64,000 nt of DNA from Stomorhina lunata. Taxonomy: Eukaryota > Arthropoda > Insecta > Diptera > Rhiniidae. The notes beneath the pieces were generated by a model. It was not told where the DNA came from and did no database searches. It worked only from the letters and a program-made list of their open reading frames with translations. The stretch is from contig OW121740.1 in assembly GCA_933228675.1 (NCBI GenBank), positions 7,009,442 to 7,073,441 on the forward strand, given 5' to 3'. Shown here in pieces: positions 59,019 to 64,000 of this stretch. The position numbers were made by a program, and so were the translations under genes. Numbering within the stretch: position 1 is the first letter of the stretch; each line of letters begins with the position of its first letter.

Positions 59019-59749
59019 GGCCCCTGCGCAAGGATGACACGCAAAATCGTGAAGCGTTCCACATTTTTTTTGTGAAAATGTCCACACTTTTTTTTGTTTT
59101 AAATTTTCCACATTTTTTTTTTTGGTAAAAATTTCCATACTTTTTTGTGAAAATGTCCAGATTTTTTTTTGTGAAAATGAAGTTGATAAAAATTTTAGTT
59201 GTTGGAGATTTTTAAATATAACATCGTCATGCGAGTGTTTATGTGCTCTATGCGCCATTTTACACATTTTTAGTTAATAATGCCACTTTAGTTTTTCGAC
59301 CCTAAATTTTTCAAATCTGGAATCCGTTTTAGGCTATCTCTTCTAGTTTCTGAGATAAATAGTGTCTGTTTTGTTCTATATCCTTCAAAACGGATTTGAA
59401 TTATACGCCAAATATATGGCGTGAAAACTCAAAAATGAAGTTAAAACTTCAAGATCGATTTTCTCAAAATGCATTTGTGGCGTATAGAGCTCATAAACTC
59501 CCGCACGACGATATTGAAAAAAAAAAATATGAAGGATTTTGGAATTTCAATCAGACTTGAACAAAATTACGAAGCAATTCCTTAAGTAAAAATCTTATGG
59601 TATGAATTTTGAAAATCATTTACACTAGAAGTAAGAACGAGATCTATCTTATCATTCATAATTTTGTTATAATTCTCGTTTTCCTTTTTCTTCAAAAGTA
59701 TGCTTAAGTACCACATTAAAGTAGCTAACCTCGTTCTTGCTTCGGCAGA

Positions 59750-59789
<40 letters not shown>

Positions 59790-61790
59790 GGCCCCTGCGC
59801 AAGGATGACACGCAAAATCGTGAAGCGTTCCACATTTTTTTGTTAAAAAGACTTTGATAAAAATTTTTAAAATGTTTCGATATGAAGATCTGATTGCCTT
59901 CTTTGTACTTCCCTGATTCAAATGATTCGGGTGAAAATCTTTAAAAAAACTATTTGAAACTTTGGTACTGAATTTTAAAACAACGATAGATCCTGTGTGA
60001 AATAACTCTGCTTCGTTTCTTCTTTTCGAAAACTTCCATTATATCTGCGGCTTGGGCTAAAAGGGCCAATGTCAAAAAACAAAGTTTAGAGAAAATTTGA
60101 TTTAAAGTTTTTATTTTCCATAACATTGCCAAGAAAAACCATTTTAAATCTGTTCTGAGTTAAGTTAGAGACTAGCTGAACCAAATAAAAGAGGATAAAG
60201 AAGGGAATCTAATGAAATGATTAACTCAAAACAGCAAAAAATTTACATTGGCCCTTTTAGCGCCAAGCCACAGATATATACCTAGTGATAATTTTCATCA
60301 AATCAATTATACGTTGACAATCGTAAGTTCGAATTCAAAGATTTCTAATGAACTAAAAGCTCTTCCATAATTGAAATTCCTGCTTCAAACCTTTACAATT
60401 TCTGCCTTAAACAGGAGTCAAACTTTGGAAACTAGCTTTAAAATCGCACAACTTTTGTATATTCACAAATCTCTTTTTACTTACCATTCCAATAATAGGA
60501 CTACCGCCCGACAAAAAGCCCTTCTGCGTACACACAGTAACCTCCAGTTCGGATTGCATAAGCTCGGCCGTTGAAATCAAATACTCAAAAGAGGCATCAT
60601 AAACAGGATTACAATTATCCTTGACAACAATAGTCTTACGTTTCGATTCTTTACTGCGACTGGGCAATAGATAAAGCTTAACATAAGGATCGGGTATATT
60701 GGAGGGATCTCTTAGGGGAATATTCATGATTTTGTGTATGGTAACGAAAAGTTTTTGACGCTGAACCATATAGTGTAAGGTAAGTTGCATGCGACCCAAA
60801 CCAAATTCACCGGGTGAAGAAGTGATATCGGGATTACGATGAGTTAAAACCGAATCACCGCCCAGCAGAGAGGCTGCAAAAGGTTTAGGGCTACGAGGAG
60901 GGGTTAAAGATTGTAAATTGGCAGAAGTGGAGACTTTTAAAGAGGAGTCCTCAGGTTCTTCACTTATAGGAGATTCGGTAGAGGAAATGCGACTAGTTTG
61001 GGATTGTAAGTCCTGGAAAAAAGTTTATTCATTAATTTTTGTTTAATAAAAACTGAAATTTTGTATATGTATGTACCTTAGGTGAGGTCTTCTCCTGTAT
61101 ACTGGGAGTTCTGTGTATCGAAGTGGCTCTGGATAATTGAGGATTTCCGGGATCATCGGGATCCTCTACAACATCGGCCTTTTTCAATATTCTCAAAGAC
61201 AAAGACATTATCAACTTAGATTCTGGTCCTGATTTTTGCAGTTGGAAGGGTTGGGCCACTAGCTCCATATTTTTTTTATTCATTAAAGCGGCTATAACAT
61301 AACCAAATTGACCAATCTCAGAACCGGTTTTTTGATCAAAAATTTTGATTTGCAGTGTATCGTTATCGGGATTGCCCACCAAAAAGGTGAAACCTTGTTC
61401 CCATACTGGTGAGTCCGTGCGCATAATCATGGCGGTTTGTTGTTTCTGTTTACCCACACTGCATACCAAATAGGGATCGGGATTAGAGTGAACACGTGCC
61501 TGTTTCAGATTCTTGCAAGAGTCAATGAAAACAGTTAATAGGGCAGTACTCATAGAGGTGATTCGTAGCAGTTGGGTCTCCAAGAGAGCAGCCTGTAAGT
61601 CCAAAGGTTCGGAGGTAAGTTTGTACCATTGAAGACGTACGTGAAGCAGGCCATGTTTGGCATCTTCCAAAGTTAACCACTGAAATTAAAGGAAAGACAT
61701 AATTTAGTTTTTGAAAAATATTTCAGAAATCCAAAACTTACGGTATCGACTACACCCCTCTTAACGGCATTGATGATTTCGATGGAGGCT
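57085..61790 (-). CDS. Esyt2: Extended synaptotagmin (Esyt2), C-terminal exons; gene continues past window
   Basis: Four - strand exons join in frame: 61790-61742, 61679-61077, 61012-60485 and 57171-57085 (stop TAA). The protein reads ASIEIINAVKRGVVDT, then WLTLEDAKHGLLHVRLQW, a C2 domain (ALLTVFIDSCKNLK to LIMSLSLRIL), a Ser/Pro-rich linker, a last C2 domain (LGRMQLTLHYM, NIPDPYVKLYLL, KRKTIVVKDNCNPVYDASFE, GFLSGGSPIIGM) and GLNTWFDLQPEYKHD. This order, and VVDTWLTLEDAKHG at the C2 boundary, is that of extended synaptotagmins: ER-anchored proteins that bridge to the plasma membrane through C2 domains and move lipids with an SMP domain. The membrane anchor, SMP and first C2 are not in the window. 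Four U6 genes lie in its introns. Confidence 0.92.
57229..58690. repeat. Intronic tandem repeat of 245-400 bp
   Basis: TATAACTTTTTTGAATGAAA (or a close variant) recurs at 57229, 57629, 57874, 58129 and 58446, followed each time by CCCAGTTTTACAGCAGT or a relative and then ATGCATATATTTGCATATTT. Four of five copies hold ATTTGCAT, the reverse of the POU octamer ATGCAAAT. Confidence 0.85.
58895..58940 (+). promoter_or_regulatory. U6 copy 5 promoter
   Basis: TTTATAATTCTCGTTTTCTT (PSE-like, -67 to -43) and GTTCAAATAC (TATA-like, -31 to -22). Confidence 0.85.
58962..59068 (+). ncRNA. snRNA:U6: U6 snRNA, copy 5
   Basis: Full U6 on the + strand with ACAGAGA, the U4-pairing segment and a run of eight T after CCACA. 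It lies inside the Esyt2 last intron, antisense to Esyt2. Confidence 0.96.
59070..59215. repeat. Degenerate duplications of the U6 3' end
   Basis: Following copy 5, variants of CCACATTTTTTTTGTGAAAA recur four to five times (CCACACTTTTTT, CCACATTTTTTT, CCATACTTTTTT, CCAGATTTTTTT). This looks like slippage or tandem duplication of the terminator region; similar text follows copy 2. Confidence 0.7.
59223..59512. mobile_element. MITE with ~35-bp inverted repeats
   Basis: ATCGTCATGCGAGTGTTTAT and its inverted partner ATAAACTCCCGCACGACGAT-type sequence bound 290 bp (left arm continuing GTGCTCTATGCGCCA). It is missing from the corresponding site of the inverted duplicate (near 50330), so an empty site is available. 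Related to 34680-34990. Confidence 0.88.
59667..59712 (+). promoter_or_regulatory. U6 copy 6 promoter
   Basis: TTATAATTCTCGTTTTCCTT (PSE-like) is present. The TATA-like element is weak (GCTTAAGTAC in place of GTTTAAATAC). Confidence 0.8.
59733..59839 (+). ncRNA. snRNA:U6: U6 snRNA, copy 6
   Basis: Complete U6 identical in sequence to copy 5 over the RNA. Downstream run TTTTTTT. In the Esyt2 last intron. Confidence 0.96.
60485..61012 (-). CDS. Esyt2: Esyt2 exon with linker and C2C domain
   Basis: 176 codons, phase 0, acceptor TTCCAG and donor GTAAGT. The first ~70 residues are a Ser/Pro-rich linker (SRISSTESPISEEPEDSS, PPRSPKPFAASLLGGD). The rest is most of a C2 domain. The calcium-loop residues NIPDPYV are partly retained, and the polybasic SRSKESKRK lies between strands, which is a likely membrane contact patch (inference). 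Confidence 0.92.
61077..61679 (-). CDS. Esyt2: Esyt2 exon with C2B domain
   Basis: 201 codons. It starts WLTLEDAKHG, contains a C2 core with HSNPDPYLVCSVGKQ, SPVWEQGFTF and DNDTLQIKIFDQKTG, and ends in linker RTPSIQEKTSPK before a GTACAT donor. Only part of the usual acidic calcium ligands are seen, so calcium binding here may be weak. Confidence 0.92.
61742..61790 (-). CDS. Esyt2: Esyt2 49-bp exon
   Basis: Encodes one base of a split codon then ASIEIINAVKRGVVDT. Acceptor TTTCAG, donor GTAAGT. The upstream exon is outside the window or unrecognised in 61791-64000, where U6 copies 7 and 8 lie. Confidence 0.85.
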
Positions 61791-62022
61791 CTGAAATTTT
61801 TTTGAACAAAAAATTATTAGATTTTATTTTCAAATTCTGGTTGGATATTAGAAAAATAACAGTAACTTTAAACAAGAACTTAACTCAAAATAACTCATAA
61901 AAACTTTTCTAAAATGTCTCTAATAAAGAATTTAAAAATTTAAGTTATATTTTAGTAATAATTAGTTAGGCTATTTGTTAGTAAATAATTAAGTTAGTAA
62001 TTATATTTGTTAACCCAATACA

Positions 62023-62072
62023 AAAAATGTGGAACGCTTCACGATTTTGCGTGTCATCCTTGCGCAGGGGCC

Positions 62073-62112
<40 letters not shown>

Positions 62113-62129
62113 TCTGCCAAAGCAAGAAC
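62023..62129 (-). ncRNA. snRNA:U6: U6 snRNA, copy 7 (loop variant)
   Basis: Complete U6 on the - strand except for one change: the 5' stem-loop reads GCTTTGGC instead of GCTTCGGC (RNA base 11 C to U), in the loop. It bounds the right side of duplicate unit B. Confidence 0.93.
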
Positions 62130-62150
62130 GAGGTTATTTACTTAAAGAAA

Positions 62151-62195
62151 GTATTTAAACATACTTTTTAAGAAAAAGGAAAACGGGAATTATAT
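62151..62195 (-). promoter_or_regulatory. U6 copy 7 promoter (variant PSE)
   Basis: GTTTAAATAC is intact, but the PSE-like box reads TATAATTCCCGTTTTCCTTT, with changes at two positions compared with the other copies. Confidence 0.75.
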
Positions 62196-62810
62196 TGTGT
62201 TGAGAAATGTAAGGAGAGATTTGAAGGATTTTGTGTTTGGGCTAAAAAGTGGTTGATAGAAAGTCAGGTAGAAAATGTCTTTTCAGATTTGTTTTGGTTA
62301 AAATTAATAGAAAATTTCAAACTAAAAAACTAGGTTAAAACTAATAGAAAATTTCAAACCAAAAAGAACTGTATCGTAGTAAGGAAATATTTATAGTGAT
62401 GATAATTTCCTATTGTCACTACTCGTAGCTAGGTTTGCTTATTTTGTTTAGATATAAAAAACAAGTAAGGAAGAGCTATAGTTGGCGAAGCACGAGTATT
62501 TGATATCCTTCACCAAAAATGTAAAAAACGGGCCAATTTTCAACAAGTTAGTCTTAACTTTTGACTTATCTGTGCTTTATTTTCTTATCAACGACAATTT
62601 TGTTTTCAACAACGATTTCTCGAGATTTAGGAACATTTATGTCATCAGCAGCGGGTTTGAAATTTAGGGTAACATTGACCAACTATCACAAAATTTTCTC
62701 CTTTTTATAAGGGTGATTTTGAAAATAGACTTTAATATTTTAATAAACTGTATATAGGCGTCTACCTATGCATATCAAGTTCTGAAAAACATTATTAATG
62801 CACTTTGAAC

Positions 62811-62856
62811 TTTATAATTCTCGTTTTCTTTTTTCTTCAAAAGTTTGCTTAAATAC
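62811..62856 (+). promoter_or_regulatory. U6 copy 8 promoter
   Basis: TTTATAATTCTCGTTTTCTT and GCTTAAATAC are at the standard distances upstream. Confidence 0.82.
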
Positions 62857-62877
62857 AAGATTAAAGTAGCTAATCTC

Positions 62878-62894
62878 GTTCTTGCTTCGGCAGA

Positions 62895-62934
<40 letters not shown>

Positions 62935-62984
62935 GGCCCCTGCGCAAGGATGACACGCAAAATCGTGAAGCGTTCCACATTTTT
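62878..62984 (+). ncRNA. snRNA:U6: U6 snRNA, copy 8
   Basis: Complete U6 on the + strand; T run of five after CCACA. It diverges from copy 7 with about 0.75 kb between their 5' ends. Confidence 0.95.
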
Positions 62985-63513
62985 TGTTGGAAATACTTCG
63001 TTAGAAACTTTTTAAGAAGTTGAACTTTTTTGTTTTTGGTAAAATTAAGGTTGAAACAATTTTCAATCTTAAGGATTTTGAAGTTCGATCTGTGTTTACA
63101 CAAGAGTTGTTTGTGCAAAGTTTTAGTGAAAATTTGGCAAAAAAATGTAGGAATAGGGTTTCATGATTTTTGTGACATTTAAGAAACGTTTGTGATGTAT
63201 GATAAGTTATAGTCGGATTTTTTGTGAGAGTTAAGGTCAAATAGGGTCCGATTCCTATATAACTTTGTATACAGATTTCGAATGCTTAACTTTATTTAAT
63301 TATAATTAAATTTTTGGTTGCTAATATCTAAAATCTTTATTTGGGGAAGATTTTCCTATAAGGGCACCCGAACTAATGATCCTATTTAGTCCAAAATCTT
63401 TAGAGATTATTGTTGTATCAAGGAAAATGGTTGCCCCAATTATGGTATTAAAATTTGCGACTTGTATTTTGTTCACAATCTTACATGGATAACCAGCCGA
63501 AACCTGGTTATCA

Positions 63514-63603
63514 ATAGATAAATCGGATATAGATAAATCGGATATAGATAAATCGGGTATAGATAAATCGGATATAGATAAATCGGATATAGATAAATCG
63601 AAT
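63514..63603. repeat. 15-bp tandem repeat, six copies
   Basis: Unit ATAGATAAATCGGAT, nearly perfect. It sits where other copies of the dispersed family have GGCT/CCGT tetranucleotide repeats. Confidence 0.92.
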
Positions 63604-63798
63604 CAGAAAGTGATTATGAAATGTATGCTTACACTTATTGGTGGGTGTCAACCTAAACCTAATATACCCATGTAGTCCGTTTTAGCGATAAATGGTATAA
63701 TAAGGGAGGGGAACTAAAGCCAGTTCCAGTTGTACACTATTGTTTTTGAATAACGATTTTAATAGCATTATAATGCGTTTTAATCCCTTGACGTATTT

Positions 63799-63907
63799 CC
63801 ACGAGTCCGACTCGTGGTACAATTTCTGTGCCTAACATGATTATCACGAGTCCGACTCGTGGTACTATTTATGTGCCTAACATGATTATCACGAGTCTGA
63901 CTCGTTG
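63799..63907. repeat. Three 45-bp units with CACGAGTC palindrome
   Basis: CACGAGTCCGACTCGTG starts at 63800 and 63845; a mutated form (CACGAGTCTGACTCGTT) at 63890. Spacers share TGTGCCTAACATGATTAT. Each 8-bp arm CACGAGTC pairs with GACTCGTG around a single central base. Confidence 0.92.
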
Positions 63908-64000
63908 TGCGACTGTTCTTAAGCATCAAAACCGGTTTGTTTAGTGCAACTTGTGTGCGAACAGTTGGAAGCGAACTTCGTTGCGCAGATTGATACGTCA
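63908..64000. other. Unassigned right edge
   Basis: GC content is higher here than in flanking DNA; no frame is long enough to judge. It may belong to a gene or element outside the window. Confidence 0.3.

Larger units (their letters stand above)
57172..60484 (-). other. Esyt2: Esyt2 last intron, hosting U6 copies 5 and 6
   Basis: 3.3 kb with a GTAAGT donor and a CACAG acceptor. It contains a five-copy tandem repeat (57229-58690), two U6 genes on the strand opposite to Esyt2, and a MITE. Confidence 0.85.
62459..63715 (-). mobile_element. Diverged copy of the ~0.8-kb dispersed family, split by U6 copy 8
   Basis: The left end AACAAGTAAGGAAGAGCTAT and right-hand parts (TTACATGGATAACCAGCCG, ATCAGAAAGTGATTATGA, AACCTAATATACCCATGTAG) correspond to 44345-45125. 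The middle is interrupted by the U6 copy 8 block (about 62790-63000). Confidence 0.65.

Noticed and set aside
59070..59267. 93-codon - strand frame overlapping U6 copy 5
   Set aside because: It is a chance frame through the antisense of U6 and its repeated terminator sequence.

Overview
The window is AT-rich, intron-bearing, repeat-dense DNA from a higher fly (Diptera, Brachycera). Evidence for this: both protein genes match fly genes; eight U6 snRNA units carry the insect arrangement of a PSE-like box about 45-67 bp upstream plus a TATA-like box near -25; and the mobile elements are mariner, non-LTR and hAT-like families usual in flies. The transposon load suggests a calyptrate fly such as a blow fly or house fly relative, but that is inference and no species can be named.

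Layout. 1-22.8 kb: no convincing gene. It holds a 31-bp palindromic-core minisatellite (1.8-3.3 kb), a decayed LINE (4.5-6.0 kb), a 1.6-kb fold-back element (6.2-7.8 kb), a 123-bp-period satellite with a strongly conserved box (9.0-11.5 kb), two mariner remnants set in arrays of a degenerate CTAGAACTGAAC repeat (12-19.3 kb), and an AT-rich 30-bp array (20.7-22.7 kb). 22.8-31 kb: REPTOR on the + strand (CREBRF-type bZIP, TORC1-responsive in Drosophila) in five coding exons giving 916 aa. Its 4.7-kb last intron holds a SINE-like sequence, a 5'-truncated LINE and an internally deleted Tc1/mariner-type element. 32-35.3 kb: LINE tails, a mariner remnant and a piggyBac-like element. 36-48.8 kb: AT-rich intergenic DNA with MITEs, a second AT array in the opposite orientation (40.1-42.8 kb) and an array of tRNA-like repeats (44.3-47.7 kb).

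48.9-63 kb: a rearranged Esyt2/U6 locus. The intact C-terminal exons of Esyt2 (extended synaptotagmin, ER-plasma membrane contact-site C2 protein) lie on the - strand at 57.1-61.8 kb; the gene continues past the right edge. Around and inside it are eight U6 units, seven whole and one split by a 3.3-kb nested transposon. To the left are a direct partial duplicate of the Esyt2 3' end with about 4.4 kb missing, and an inverted copy of most of that missing part (mutated C2C exon plus two U6 genes). U6 genes sit at the duplication boundaries, which suggests recombination between them.

The last kilobase has a 15-bp tandem repeat and three 45-bp units built on a CACGAGTC/GACTCGTG palindrome. The two protein genes are not known to work together; their closeness looks like ordinary chromosomal linkage.
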